A DNA stretch of 64,000 bases from Burkholderia contaminans (GCF_029633825.1 NZ_CP090641.1:1798001-1862000); one strand, 5' to 3'. Shown: positions 17,543 through 26,712, numbered from the stretch's first letter. Notes: generated by a model from the letters alone, not told the origin. Numbers and translations are program-made.

Positions 17543-17673
17543 CGTGCGGAGGCGTTCGTTCGGGAAGGCGGGATCGTCGACGGCAAGGACGAACCCCGCA
17601 GCGAATCATTACCGATGGCGGGCAGCCGGTCAAAAGGGGCGCAGCGCCGAGTCCGCCACGCACGCGCGGCCGA

Positions 17674-18579
17674 TCATGCGGCGTGCCGGCCGGATACCTG
17701 GTGCGCACCGGCGAGATTGGCGGTCAGCGTGTCGACCACCACGCGTTTCAGGCTCACGAGCGCGGCATGCGCATCGCCTTCGCTCGCATGGAGGCACACG
17801 TCGACGGACGGCAGCGGCGGCAGCCCGTCGCGCTCGCCAAGCTGGCGCAGCGTCGGCGGCACACCCACCATCGTTCTCGCCGTCATCCCCAGCCCGCCCG
17901 CGATGCCGGCCCACAGGCTTTGCAGGCTGCCGGTCGTGTAAGCGAGCCGCCACGGGATCCCGGCCTTGTCGAGCGCATCGGTGCCGGCCTTGCGGAACAG
18001 GCACGGCGGCTTGTACAACGCGAGATCCAGCGGCACGCCGGCGCGCGGGCGCACGTCGACGCCTGGCGGCCCGATCCACGCCATCGGCAGCGTGACCAGA
18101 TGTTTGGCGTCGGTGCGATGGCCGCGGCCCATCGCGAGCACGATGTCGAGTTCGCCGCCATCGAGCCGGTCGAGCAGCGCGCCGTTGCCGTCGACGACGA
18201 TGTCGACGCGCACGCCCGGGTGCGTGCGCTTGAACTGGCCGAGCGCGACGGGCAGCCACGATTCGGCGAAGTCGCCGGGCAGCCCGAACCGCACGGCCCC
18301 CTCGATCGCCGCGCCGCGGATCGCGCCGACCGCCTCGTCGTTCAGTTCGAGAATGCGGCGCGCATAGGACAGCATCAGTTCGCCGGCTTCGGTCGGCACG
18401 AGGCCGCGCCCCTGGCGGCGAAACAGCGGCTGGCCGATCTGCGCTTCGAGCTTGCGCATCTGCTGGCTGACCGCCGACTGCGAGCGGCCGATCCGGTCGG
18501 CGGCGCGGTTCAGGCTGCCGAGCCGATCCGCGGCGATCAGCGTGCGCAGCGCATCCATGTCGAGATTCGGAAGCGTCAT
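17674..18579 (-). CDS. LysR family transcriptional regulator
   Basis: The 301-residue protein starts at ATG 18579. The N-terminal winged helix-turn-helix (LNRAADRIGRSQSAVSQQMRKLE, residues about 20-45) is followed by a periplasmic-binding-like effector domain. It is divergent from the lipocalin-like gene at 18744, so the 164-bp intergenic region probably holds its operator. An AT-rich dyad-like patch lies at about 18590-18620. The ligand is unknown. The longer upstream frame to 18819 would overlap the divergent gene and was not used. Confidence 0.88.
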   Translation of the reverse strand: MTLPNLDMDALRTLIAADRLGSLNRAADRIGRSQSAVSQQMRKLEAQIGQPLFRRQGRGLVPTEAGELMLSYARRILELNDEAVGAIRGAAIEGAVRFGLPGDFAESWLPVALGQFKRTHPGVRVDIVVDGNGALLDRLDGGELDIVLAMGRGHRTDAKHLVTLPMAWIGPPGVDVRPRAGVPLDLALYKPPCLFRKAGTDALDKAGIPWRLAYTTGSLQSLWAGIAGGLGMTARTMVGVPPTLRQLGERDGLPPLPSVDVCLHASEGDAHAALVSLKRVVVDTLTANLAGAHQVSGRHAA

Positions 18580-18743
18580 GATTCGGTTTTTCTTATAAGT
18601 CGATTTCGAATTATCGTATTTATTGCACATTCCCGTCGCTACCATCAAGTGAACCGGTCGTTCCGGTTCACGGGGATGCGCGCGATCCGCAGCTGCGGAT
18701 GCCCGTGAGGTTGTTTCCCTTCTTTCTCTCACGAGGACAGTGA

Positions 18744-19244
18744 ATGAACATCCGCTCGATATTCCGCCAGGGCTTTCCCGGCATGCTGCTGGCCGCATCG
18801 ATGATTCCCGGCGACGCATCGGCCGCGCCGTCGCTCGCGGGGACGTGGACGCTGGTCGCGGCCGACGTGCAACATCCCGACGGCACGATCGGCCGCGACT
18901 ATGGCGCCGATCCGAAGGGGATGCTGCTGATCGACGCGCACGGGAACTACTCGCTGCAGATCTTCAAGTCGGAGCGCCCGCGCTTCGCGTCGAACGACAA
19001 GGCGACCGGCACACCGGACGAATTCCGGGAAGCCGTACTCGGCTCGAGCACCCACTACGGCACGCTGACCGTCGATCCCGCGAAACACAAGCTCGCGTTT
19101 CACATCATCGATTCGTCGTACCCGAACTGGATCGGGCAGACGCAGACGCGAAGCTATCAATTGAAGGACGGCGAGCTGAGCTACCGGGTGCCGCCGCGTG
19201 CGAACGGCGACATACCGATCTCGGTGTGGCGGCGCGTGGATTGA
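18744..19244 (+). CDS. Secreted lipocalin-like domain protein
   Basis: The 166-residue protein has an N-terminal signal-like segment (hydrophobic LLAASMIPGDASA, cleavage near residue 28). A lipocalin-like start follows, LAGTWTLVAADV, then alternating beta strands (GMLLIDAHGNYSLQIF, GTLTVDPAKHKLAFHI). This matches the small lipocalin-like family often found in the periplasm. The start has a GAGGA ribosome site. It is divergent from the LysR gene and probably under its control. Ligand unknown. Confidence 0.75.
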   Translation: MNIRSIFRQGFPGMLLAASMIPGDASAAPSLAGTWTLVAADVQHPDGTIGRDYGADPKGMLLIDAHGNYSLQIFKSERPRFASNDKATGTPDEFREAVLGSSTHYGTLTVDPAKHKLAFHIIDSSYPNWIGQTQTRSYQLKDGELSYRVPPRANGDIPISVWRRVD

Positions 19245-19593
19245 GGCGGGAGGGCGTCAAAGCCCCGGCAACCGAGTCTGCAGGCCGGCCGGGCGATGGT
19301 CGAGGACATCCGTCACTTCGTATTCGGTTTTTGCTCCGTCCGAGGTTTGCCACTGCTGCGTGCGGACTTTGACGATTTTGGCCGTCCGGCCAGGACGGCG
19401 CGCTGACGTGTCCCGGCCGAACCCGGCACACACCGAACTTTTTCGATAACTTCCCGGTCACAACCGCCAGCTTGCGGGCGCGCCGGCGCCCCGTACGCGC
19501 TTCCGGCCCCAGTATTCCCCGGGCTGCCCCGTCCGCATATCATTCGCACATCGCGCCCCCGCCGATCGCAGGCGCAGCACACAGGGATTCTCG
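19245..19593. other. Intergenic region before the MASE1 gene
   Basis: No gene is supported. Overlapping frames on both strands have no ribosome site or family resemblance. There is no clear terminator after the lipocalin-like gene. Confidence 0.35.
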
Positions 19594-20886
19594 ATGGACA
19601 CCAAACGATCGCGGCCGGGCCTCGTCGCCGCGCTGCTCTGGGCGGCGCTGTATCTCGCGACCGGCTACATCTCGCACCAGTTCAACGGCCCCGTCCGGCT
19701 GACGGGTTACATCTGGCTGCCGGCCGGTGTGACCGTCGGCGCGTTCATGCTGCGGCCGATGCGCGAATGGCTGATGCTGGCCGGCGCGTTCCTGGTCGGG
19801 CAGCTCGCGCTGAGCGGCATCGAACACGGCAACCTGGTCAACGCGGTGCTGTTCACCGTCGACGAGGTCGGTGCAGCCGCGCTCGCGGTGTGGCTCGTCC
19901 AGCGCGTGCGCTTCTCGCTCGAAGGGCTGTATTTCCTGCGCTCGGTGATCCTCGCCGGCCTGATCGCGGGCGTGGTCGGCGCGATCGGCGGCGCGGCCTG
20001 GTACACGGTGGTCAATGACGCGCCGTTCTTCGACGTGTGGTTCGTGTGGGCCGCGTCCGATTTCGTCGGCGTGCTGCTGGTCACGCCGGTGCTCGCGTCA
20101 TGGTCGCGCTTTCGCGCGCACCGCTCGGGCGATCATGAGCGCTTCGATCTCGTGCTCGGCATGGTCTCGTTCGTGCTGGTCGTGGGCGTCGCGCTCGTGA
20201 TCTTCGACGGCGACACGTCGCAGAAATTCGGCACCGGCGCGGGCTTCGCGCTGACGTATATCCCGCTGTTCCTCACCGTCGCGGTGACGCTGCTGCTCGG
20301 CGGCCGCGCGGGCTCGTCGTCGGTGCTCGTGCTCGCGCTGATCGTGATCGAGCAGACCGCGCAGGGCGACGGTCCCTTCTCGTCGTTGCACGAGCACTAC
20401 GGCAACGCGCTGCTCGAGGCGCAGCTTTATCTGGCGGTGGCGTCGCTGCTGGTGCTGGCGGTGAGCACGCTGAAGACGACGCGCGAACGCGTGCACGAGC
20501 ATGCGGCGGTCCTGCAGAACAACATGGAGCTTGCGCTCGCGAGCGCCGGCCAGATCGCGTACGTGCTCGATCCGGAATCGGGGCGGATCGAGTGGAGCGG
20601 CGACGTCGAGCGTGTGTTCGGCGTCGGCGTCGATGCATCGCAGATCGCGAGCGTGCCGCTCGTGCTCGAACGTGTGCAACCAGGCGACCGCGAGGCGCTG
20701 CGCGACTACTGGGATGCGGAGATCGCGGGCGAGGACCGTGCGTCGCTGTCGCTGCGCATCGTGCAGCGCGACGGCGGCACGCAGACGGTCACCGATCATG
20801 GCGCGCCGCTGCTCGATTCGAATGTCGACGTGACGGTGGTGGCGGGCGTCTGGCAACTCGAGCGCGTGTGGCCGGCGGACGAATGA
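19594..20886 (+). CDS. MASE1 membrane sensor with PAS-like C-terminus and no output domain
   Basis: The 430-residue protein has about eight to nine hydrophobic segments over residues 1-290, starting TGYISHQF and including WLPAGVTVGAFML, which is the MASE1 sensory domain pattern. A short helical linker (residues about 290-310) is followed by a PAS-like fold (ALASAGQIAYVLDPESGRI through the end). MASE1 proteins normally end in a histidine kinase, GGDEF or EAL domain. None is present here and the stop codon is clean, so the signal must pass to a partner. The hydrolase gene starts 13 bp downstream, so the two are almost certainly co-transcribed. Confidence 0.8.
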   Translation: MDTKRSRPGLVAALLWAALYLATGYISHQFNGPVRLTGYIWLPAGVTVGAFMLRPMREWLMLAGAFLVGQLALSGIEHGNLVNAVLFTVDEVGAAALAVWLVQRVRFSLEGLYFLRSVILAGLIAGVVGAIGGAAWYTVVNDAPFFDVWFVWAASDFVGVLLVTPVLASWSRFRAHRSGDHERFDLVLGMVSFVLVVGVALVIFDGDTSQKFGTGAGFALTYIPLFLTVAVTLLLGGRAGSSSVLVLALIVIEQTAQGDGPFSSLHEHYGNALLEAQLYLAVASLLVLAVSTLKTTRERVHEHAAVLQNNMELALASAGQIAYVLDPESGRIEWSGDVERVFGVGVDASQIASVPLVLERVQPGDREALRDYWDAEIAGEDRASLSLRIVQRDGGTQTVTDHGAPLLDSNVDVTVVAGVWQLERVWPADE

Positions 20887-20899
20887 GCGGACGCGCGTC

Positions 20900-21715
20900 A
20901 TGACGGGCCGCACGGGCGTCCTGCTGATCCACGGGCTCGGCGGCACGCAATACGATCTCGGTTCGCTGCACAAGGCGATGCGGCGCGCGGGCGTCGACAC
21001 GCACATGACCACGCTGCCAGGGCACGGCACGCGCCCCGAGGATCTGGTCGGCGTGCGCGCGGAAGCGTGGCTCGACGCGGTGACCGAGCAGTATCGCGCG
21101 CTGGAAAACGAGTACGACACGCTGCATGTCGCGGGCATGTGCATGGGCGCGCTGGTCGCGCTGCTGCTGTGCCATCGCGTGCAGCATGCGCGCGGCCGGC
21201 TCGCGCTGCTGGCCACGCCGGTGTTCATCGACGGGTGGTCGACGCCCTGGTATCGCGCGTTGCGGCACGTGCTGTACCGCGTGCCGGGTGTGGCCGAGCG
21301 GATGCGTGTGGAGGAAGGCGATCCGTTCGGCATCAAGAACGCGACGATCCGCGCGATCGTGAAGAAGAAGTTCGAGCGCGAGGACAGTTTCCACTATGCG
21401 TGGGTGCCGCTCTCGTGCGTGCGGCAGGTCGACCGGATGCGCGACTGGGCACTCGACGCCGCGGCCGGCACGCCGTGCCCGACGCTCGTGGTGCATGCGC
21501 GCGAGGACGAACTGACGAGCCTGCGCTCGGCCGATTTCCTGCTCGAGAAAATGCCCGATGCGCGCGGGATCGTGCTGGAGAACAGCTATCACATGATCTG
21601 CGCGGACAACGATCGCGACGACGTCGCGCGCCACGTGCTCGACTTCTTCGGGTTCGATCCGGCGCATGCGGTGAGCCCGGCGATGGCGCGCCGGATGGGG
21701 AGGCTGGAATCCTGA
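20900..21715 (+). CDS. Alpha/beta hydrolase with cysteine nucleophile elbow
   Basis: The 271-residue protein has the oxyanion-hole HGLGG motif near residue 12 and a nucleophile elbow G-M-C-M-G with Cys81 where most esterases have Ser. HAREDELTS supplies the acid Asp, and SYHMICADND the His. A Cys-Asp-His triad occurs in dienelactone hydrolases and PHA synthases, but the sequence otherwise resembles Est30-like carboxylesterases (YDLGSLHKAM, LPGHGTRPEDL). The substrate is unknown. It lies 13 bp after the MASE1 gene. Confidence 0.82.
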   Translation: MTGRTGVLLIHGLGGTQYDLGSLHKAMRRAGVDTHMTTLPGHGTRPEDLVGVRAEAWLDAVTEQYRALENEYDTLHVAGMCMGALVALLLCHRVQHARGRLALLATPVFIDGWSTPWYRALRHVLYRVPGVAERMRVEEGDPFGIKNATIRAIVKKKFEREDSFHYAWVPLSCVRQVDRMRDWALDAAAGTPCPTLVVHAREDELTSLRSADFLLEKMPDARGIVLENSYHMICADNDRDDVARHVLDFFGFDPAHAVSPAMARRMGRLES

Positions 21716-21800
21716 CGGCGACGTGCCCGGCTCGGGATGCGCGATATCCGCTGCCCCGGGAACGCATCGGGCCGCGCATGCGTACCGGGGCGTGGCGAAT

Positions 21801-22415
21801 TCATGCCGTTTCCATCGTGCGTCGCACCAGCAGGGCCGAGGTGGCCAACTGGGCGCGTACCGCATCGATGGCGGCGTCGCTCGGCGCAAGGCCTTCGAGG
21901 TAGACGAAATCGACCGTCGACAGGCCGATCACGGCGAGCACCTGCTTCAGGTACGGAGTCAGGAAATCGGGCTGCCGCGCCGCTGCGCCGGTGCAGATGC
22001 CGCCCGAGCGTACCAGCACGAGCACGGGGCGATCGGCGAGCAGGCCGAACTTGCCTTCCGGCGTGGCCGTGAACGTGCGGCCGATACGCAGCACGAAATC
22101 GATCCACAACTTCAGCGCGGCAGGGACCGTGAAGTTGTGCATCGGTGTACTGATCAATATGCCGTCGCTGTGTTCCACTTCCGCGATCAGTTGTTCGGAG
22201 TACGCCAGTGCCGGATCGGAATCCGGCTGCCTCGCGACCACCGCGCGCGCATAGTCGGCCGATAGCGAGGGCAAGCCGGGTTGACCGAGGCTGCGCGACA
22301 CGACCCGCGCATTGGGGCGGGCCGCCCGCCATTGCGCGATCGCTTCATGTGCAATGCGTGCGCCCAGCGAATGACTGCCATGCGGACTGGCATCGACAAA
22401 AAGAAGATTGTTCAT
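21801..22415 (-). CDS. FMN-dependent NADH-azoreductase / flavodoxin-fold quinone reductase
   Basis: The 204-residue flavoprotein begins MNNLLFVDASPHGSHSLGAR, the FMN phosphate loop. TPMHNFTVPAALKLWIDFV near residue 90 is the AzoR family signature. It should reduce quinones or azo compounds with NAD(P)H in the cytoplasm. Its ATG overlaps the stop of the GNAT gene as TGATG, so the pair is coupled and transcribed away from the MocR gene at 22949. Confidence 0.9.
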   Translation of the reverse strand: MNNLLFVDASPHGSHSLGARIAHEAIAQWRAARPNARVVSRSLGQPGLPSLSADYARAVVARQPDSDPALAYSEQLIAEVEHSDGILISTPMHNFTVPAALKLWIDFVLRIGRTFTATPEGKFGLLADRPVLVLVRSGGICTGAAARQPDFLTPYLKQVLAVIGLSTVDFVYLEGLAPSDAAIDAVRAQLATSALLVRRTMETA

Positions 22416-22867
22416 CAGAGCGCCTGAAGAGACTGACTGAAATGCATGCCGCGGGACAGCAGCCCCTGGCGGAAATAGAAACGCTGCGCGAGCGCGTTGG
22501 AGAGCCCGGTATCGAGTACGAGGTGCGCGCAGCCGTGTTGCCGCGCGTCGTCGCGCACCGCATCGAGCAGCCGCTCGCCCAGCCGTTGACTGCGCGCGTG
22601 TGCGGTCGCGACCAGGTCGTCGACATAGACGAAGCGCCCGTACAGCGTGTTTTCGAGGTGACGGTATCCCGCCAGTGCGACGACCGCGCCGTCCGGGCTG
22701 CCGTGCCGTGCGGTCAGCAGCACATAGCCTTGTTCGGCCTGGCGGCGTATCTGCTGCACGAACGCATCGGCATCGGTCAGGTGCGGGCGCAGCTCGCGCA
22801 TCACGTCGAACGTCGACCGGTAATCCGCGTCCGTCACGGCGCGTTTCAAATGGATCTCTGGCATCAC
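22415..22867 (-). CDS. GNAT family N-acetyltransferase
   Basis: The 150-residue protein has VVALAGYRHLENTLYGRFVYVDDLV followed by AHARSQRLGERLLDAVRDDA near residue 95, the acetyl-CoA loop of GNATs, and LSNALAQRFYFRQGL near the end. It is the first gene of a two-gene operon with the azoreductase and is divergent from the MocR regulator, which probably controls it. Substrate unknown. Confidence 0.85.
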   Translation of the reverse strand: MMPEIHLKRAVTDADYRSTFDVMRELRPHLTDADAFVQQIRRQAEQGYVLLTARHGSPDGAVVALAGYRHLENTLYGRFVYVDDLVATAHARSQRLGERLLDAVRDDARQHGCAHLVLDTGLSNALAQRFYFRQGLLSRGMHFSQSLQAL

Positions 22868-22879
22868 GATTGCTCCACG

Positions 22880-22892
22880 GTAACGTCGTTAC
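22880..22892. promoter_or_regulatory. Dyad in the GNAT/MocR divergent promoter region
   Basis: GTAAC and GTTAC arms are separated by GTC in the 81-bp gap between divergent genes. It is a candidate operator for the MocR protein. Confidence 0.3.
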
Positions 22893-22948
22893 TGTACGAA
22901 TCGGATGGCGTATCCTGAAGGTCCAAAAAGTGACTATTTGACTGGGAC

Positions 22949-24361
22949 ATGAAATTCGACGATCTGATGCCGGACCGTCATCTCGACATGCCGGTCTATC
23001 GGCAACTGGTCCGGCGCTTCCGCGATGCGATCGAGACGGGCAAGCTGGCGCCGGGCAAGCGCGTGCCGTCGGTACGGAGCCTGGCCAGCGAACTCAATCT
23101 GGCACGCGGCACCGTCGAAGCGGCCTATCAGATCCTCATCGGAGAAGGGTACCTGGTCGCACGCGGGCCGGCCGGCACCGTCGTGTCACCCCAGCTGCCG
23201 AATGGGCGGCAGCCGCGCGCCGCGGCGCCGCGGCCGGATGAACCGCCGCGCGGCGATTCGGCGGCGAGCGGGCCGAAGCCGTTCCAGATGGGCATTCCCG
23301 CGCTCGATGCGTTTCCGCGCATGCCGTGGATACGGCTCACCGGCCGTCATGTGCGGGCGATGGCGACCCCGTCGCTGGACTATGCGCCGCCTCAGGGGCA
23401 CGACGGGCTGAGGCGTGCGCTGTCCGCCTATCTCGGCGTGTCGCGCGGCATCGACTGCTCGGCCGGGCAGATCTTCATCACCGCGGGGTATCGCGGCGCG
23501 CTGGACCTGATCTGCCGGACCTTGCTGCGCGCCGGCGACACCGGCTGGTTCGAGGATCCCGGTTATATCCACGCACGCCGCGTGCTCGAGCACGCGGGGA
23601 TGCGGCTCGTGCCCGTGCCGGTCGACGACGACGGCCTGTGCGTGGAAGCGGGGCTGCGCCGGGCGGCCGATGCACGTTTTGCCGTGGTGACGCCGACCCA
23701 TCAAAGCCCGCTCGGTGTCGCGCTGTCGCTGCCGAGACGCCTGGCCCTGCTCGACTGGGCTCGTCAGCAGCGGGCCTGGATCGTCGAGGACGATTACGAC
23801 AGCGAGTTCCGTTACGACGGCCGCCCGCTGCCCGCGCTCAAGAGCCTGGATCGCCACCACCGCGTGCTTTACACCGGATCGTTCAGCAAGGTGCTGTATC
23901 CGGGCTTGCGGCTGGGGTATCTCGTCGTTCCGGATGAGCAGGTCGCGGCCTTTCGCGATACCGCCGGATGGCTCGGCGGGAGCGGCCAGATGCTGATGCA
24001 ATCGGTCGTCGCCGATTTCATGGAGCAAGGGCATTTCGCGCGCCACCTGAAGAAAATGCGGGCGCTTTATGCCACCCGCCGCGCGTGGCTGATCGATGCG
24101 CTGGGCAAGGTCTTCGGTGATGCGCTGGACATTCCGCCCCGCGCGGGCGGCCTGCATGTGGTGGCTTACTGGCGCACGGCGGTCGACGATCGCGCCGTCG
24201 CACGCATGGCCAACCTGCAGGGCTTTTCCATCCAGCCGCTGAACGACTGGAGCCCGGGCGGCCGGATGCCGCCCGGCATGCTGCTCGGCTTCACGAACCT
24301 GACGTCGGCGCAGCAGGCGTTGACGCTGGTTCGGCGCTTGTATCGGCTCGTTTGCGGGTGA
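22949..24361 (+). CDS. MocR/PdxR-type GntR regulator with aminotransferase domain
   Basis: The 470-residue protein has an N-terminal GntR winged helix (LAPGKRVPSVRSLASELNL, residues 32-50) and a long linker. A class I aminotransferase-fold domain from about residue 110 has YDSEFRYDGRPLPALKSLD and the PLP lysine K314 in GSFSKVLYPG. Such proteins sense PLP or an amino acid adduct and usually control a divergent gene. Here the divergent GNAT-azoreductase pair is the likely target. Confidence 0.9.
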   Translation: MKFDDLMPDRHLDMPVYRQLVRRFRDAIETGKLAPGKRVPSVRSLASELNLARGTVEAAYQILIGEGYLVARGPAGTVVSPQLPNGRQPRAAAPRPDEPPRGDSAASGPKPFQMGIPALDAFPRMPWIRLTGRHVRAMATPSLDYAPPQGHDGLRRALSAYLGVSRGIDCSAGQIFITAGYRGALDLICRTLLRAGDTGWFEDPGYIHARRVLEHAGMRLVPVPVDDDGLCVEAGLRRAADARFAVVTPTHQSPLGVALSLPRRLALLDWARQQRAWIVEDDYDSEFRYDGRPLPALKSLDRHHRVLYTGSFSKVLYPGLRLGYLVVPDEQVAAFRDTAGWLGGSGQMLMQSVVADFMEQGHFARHLKKMRALYATRRAWLIDALGKVFGDALDIPPRAGGLHVVAYWRTAVDDRAVARMANLQGFSIQPLNDWSPGGRMPPGMLLGFTNLTSAQQALTLVRRLYRLVCG

Positions 24362-24684
24362 AGCGGGTGTGGTGGATTACGCAGCCGTGGGGGCTGGAGT
24401 GCGTGCGGCTGGTGGCATGGGTTTGCGACTGTGGGACCGATTTCTGCGACTGTTCTACGCATTGTCGAAAACACCCCGTGATGTCGCTTTCCGGATTCAT
24501 GCCTCAACGGTTGCGTGTTCGAGTAGGGTGCACGGCCGACATCATGCTGTTCCGACTTTCGACCGAGTCGAAGTAGCCGGCCTGGCTCGCAACTCCGAGG
24601 GCGGTTCTCGGCCAGAAGCGGACGTTCGACTTCGCCTCTTGGATCGTTGACAATGCGGCTGTCGACCAGGACGAGATCGGAAAA
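24362..24684. other. Intergenic region, mixed composition
   Basis: No gene is supported. Composition falls from high to moderate GC here. A minus-strand frame (24504-24923) opposes the small gene at 24685 and has no recognisable product. Confidence 0.4.
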
Positions 24685-24939
24685 ATGGATAAGAATCGAG
24701 CGTTTTTGCTGCCGTTCGGAATCGACCTCCGGGTTGAGGACGGAATCGCAAGTATTGAATCCAACTTGCCGGAAGCACTAGCTAGCTCTGGCGATCCCGT
24801 GGAAAACGGGCGCATAGTCGGGGTTGTTGAAGGCGTCGAGCAATTGTTGCTCTCGCTCGCGCGTGTCGGCCTGAATTTGTCCAATCCCCAGGTCGCGCAG
24901 GCAATCCACGATTGCGTAGCCAATCTTCAATCAAGCTGA
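24685..24939 (+). CDS. Small hypothetical protein, 84 aa
   Basis: The frame starts MDKNRAFLLPFGIDLRVEDG with GGAAAA just upstream. It reads as a soluble, mildly acidic protein with a Leu-rich helical C-terminus. Base composition is clearly less GC-rich than the neighbours and codon third positions are not strongly G/C, which suggests acquired DNA. I recognise no family. It lies 87 bp before another orphan gene on the same strand, and the two may be a pair. Confidence 0.5.
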   Translation: MDKNRAFLLPFGIDLRVEDGIASIESNLPEALASSGDPVENGRIVGVVEGVEQLLLSLARVGLNLSNPQVAQAIHDCVANLQSS

Positions 24940-25026
24940 GCGGCAAGCTGCCCTGGTCGGTAACCAACGTGCTCAGGAACCGTCTCACCAGGCCAATACT
25001 ACTTTGAGGGTCGACAGGCATCTCCT

Positions 25027-25422
25027 ATGCAATACAAAGAAGCTGTGAAGAAAAGCGAGCTGCAGGAAGACTTGTTCATGATCGTGCTTTCCATGGAGCT
25101 GACTAATCCAGACGATCTGATTCAGGAAATGCGCGAATGGAAGGAAATCGTGATGGATTGGTACGCCGCCAGAAAACAGGCAGCCACAGAGGTTAGATTT
25201 ATTGCCGTCTCCGAAGTTAAGTACCATCAAGCGATCGAAGAGTTCACCGAACTCTGTCACGCGAATGACGTGGATCTGAAAGGCGTATTTAAATCTGTGA
25301 AATTACACTTGGATCTTCACGATGGAATTGGTACGAAAATTCGTGAGCGTATCTTTGAGATAGGCAAGGAAGATTCGAATCTCTGGAGTCGCTGGTTTGG
25401 TCAATCGAAGCAACGTCCTTGA
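25027..25422 (+). CDS. Hypothetical protein, 131 aa, low GC
   Basis: The protein is soluble and largely helical, rich in Glu, Lys and Asp (starts MQYKEAVKKSELQEDLFMIV; ends in a WSRWFGQS motif). No signal peptide or membrane segment is visible. GC is well below that of its flanks, consistent with horizontal transfer. A ribosome site is not obvious before the ATG at 25027; a downstream ATG (25078) could also serve. I do not recognise a family. Together with the preceding gene it could be a small accessory pair such as toxin/antitoxin or effector/immunity, but nothing in sequence proves this. Confidence 0.55.
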   Translation: MQYKEAVKKSELQEDLFMIVLSMELTNPDDLIQEMREWKEIVMDWYAARKQAATEVRFIAVSEVKYHQAIEEFTELCHANDVDLKGVFKSVKLHLDLHDGIGTKIRERIFEIGKEDSNLWSRWFGQSKQRP

Positions 25423-25577
25423 GTGTCCGAAATCGGTCCAGTCGGATGACCGCTCGGGGTCGGCTGCAGTCAATCGGGCGCAACGAAATGGCACTACTCC
25501 GGCGCCCCACCGCACCGGCAGCCCGAGCCGCACGCGCCGGCCATCGTCGACCGTGACACCAACCAGCGGCGAAGCCG

Positions 25578-26603
25578 CTACCCCGCCTCCGGCCGCCGTG
25601 CGATCCGCGCGCGGGTGGCCGGCGACGCGAGACACGTGGCCACCGCTTCATAGCCCGGTGCACCGGGGTACGGTGCGACGCGGGCCGGCGGGCTATGGTT
25701 CGCGGGACACAGAATGATCGCTTCGTCAGGCCCGACGGCCGACAGGTCCAGCACGGCCGACGAGCGGGTCAGCATGAACAGCGGCCGCATCCCGCCGGCT
25801 CCGGCACGCTGGCGAAGGCACGCAATCAGCGCCTCCTGCGTGGGCTGGTCGAGATCCTGCTCGATCATGTCCACGACCAACGCGCCGGTGCCGTCCGCCT
25901 CGAGGCCGGCGAGCAGGATGGTCAGCGCCGGGCACGGCGTGGCGCCTTCGTCGGCGAGCCATGCCGACGTGCGTTCGACGCGCGCCTTCAGCGCCGGATC
26001 GGCCTGCAACGCGGCGAAGGCCGCCGCGCCGCCATCTTCCAGCCGGTCCAGCCCGATGAACGCGGCGCCGGGCAATGCCTCGGCCAGCCGATGCGCGAGC
26101 CGCGTCTTGCCGCTGCCCAGCGAACCGATGATGTAGTTCAACGGCCGGATATCGCGAAATTCGAACCATTCGCCGTCCCACGGCCACGGGAGGCTGAACG
26201 CAACGCCCGCGGCGGCCGGCGCGAGCAGGCGCGTCAATTCGCCGTCGCCGGGCATTCGGCCGCGCGCGAGATCGGCGCGGATCGCGCGAACCCTGTCGAC
26301 CTTGCCGACCAGATCCTGAATACCGCTTTCGAGCGCCGCTTCATGCGTGGCCAATGCGTCGCTCAGGCTGCGGGCGTCGCCGCCCAGCACGTTTGCGACC
26401 TGGGCCAGGCTCAGGCCGAGCGCGCGCAGCGCCGCGATTTCGGCCGCACGCGCCAGATCGTCCGGGCCATAGGCGCGGTATCCGGCCACCGTTCGCCCGG
26501 GCGTAACCAGTCCTTGCCGTTCGTACAGCCGCAGTGCCTTGGCCGATACGCCGAGCCGCATAGCGGCTTCCGATGCGCTCAGGCCGCGCGTGACATCGTT
26601 CAT
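25578..26603 (-). CDS. MerR-type regulator fused to a P-loop NTPase-like domain
   Basis: The 341-residue protein begins with a MerR winged helix (MRLGVSAKALRLYERQGLV, residues 15-33; YRAYGPDDL) and a helical linker to about 115. The C-terminal 190 residues contain a Walker A motif, GSLGSGKT (160-167), and a Walker B-like stretch, ALVVDMIEQDLDQPTQEAL, near 245. The NTPase part resembles ABC or kinase-like ATPases rather than a ligand-binding domain, which is unusual for MerR proteins. The ATG has a strong AAGGTGA site. It stands alone between the orphan genes and xylB. It may couple DNA binding to nucleotide state. Confidence 0.8.
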   Translation of the reverse strand: MNDVTRGLSASEAAMRLGVSAKALRLYERQGLVTPGRTVAGYRAYGPDDLARAAEIAALRALGLSLAQVANVLGGDARSLSDALATHEAALESGIQDLVGKVDRVRAIRADLARGRMPGDGELTRLLAPAAAGVAFSLPWPWDGEWFEFRDIRPLNYIIGSLGSGKTRLAHRLAEALPGAAFIGLDRLEDGGAAAFAALQADPALKARVERTSAWLADEGATPCPALTILLAGLEADGTGALVVDMIEQDLDQPTQEALIACLRQRAGAGGMRPLFMLTRSSAVLDLSAVGPDEAIILCPANHSPPARVAPYPGAPGYEAVATCLASPATRARIARRPEAG

Positions 26604-26712
26604 GGGTCACCTTCGGGTCGTCGATTCGTGACGACGAGCATAAAGGCGATCCCAAGGGCCGGGTCAAGCGCAACCACGCGCGAATCGACGAAGACGCATG
26701 CCGCGCCGCGCG

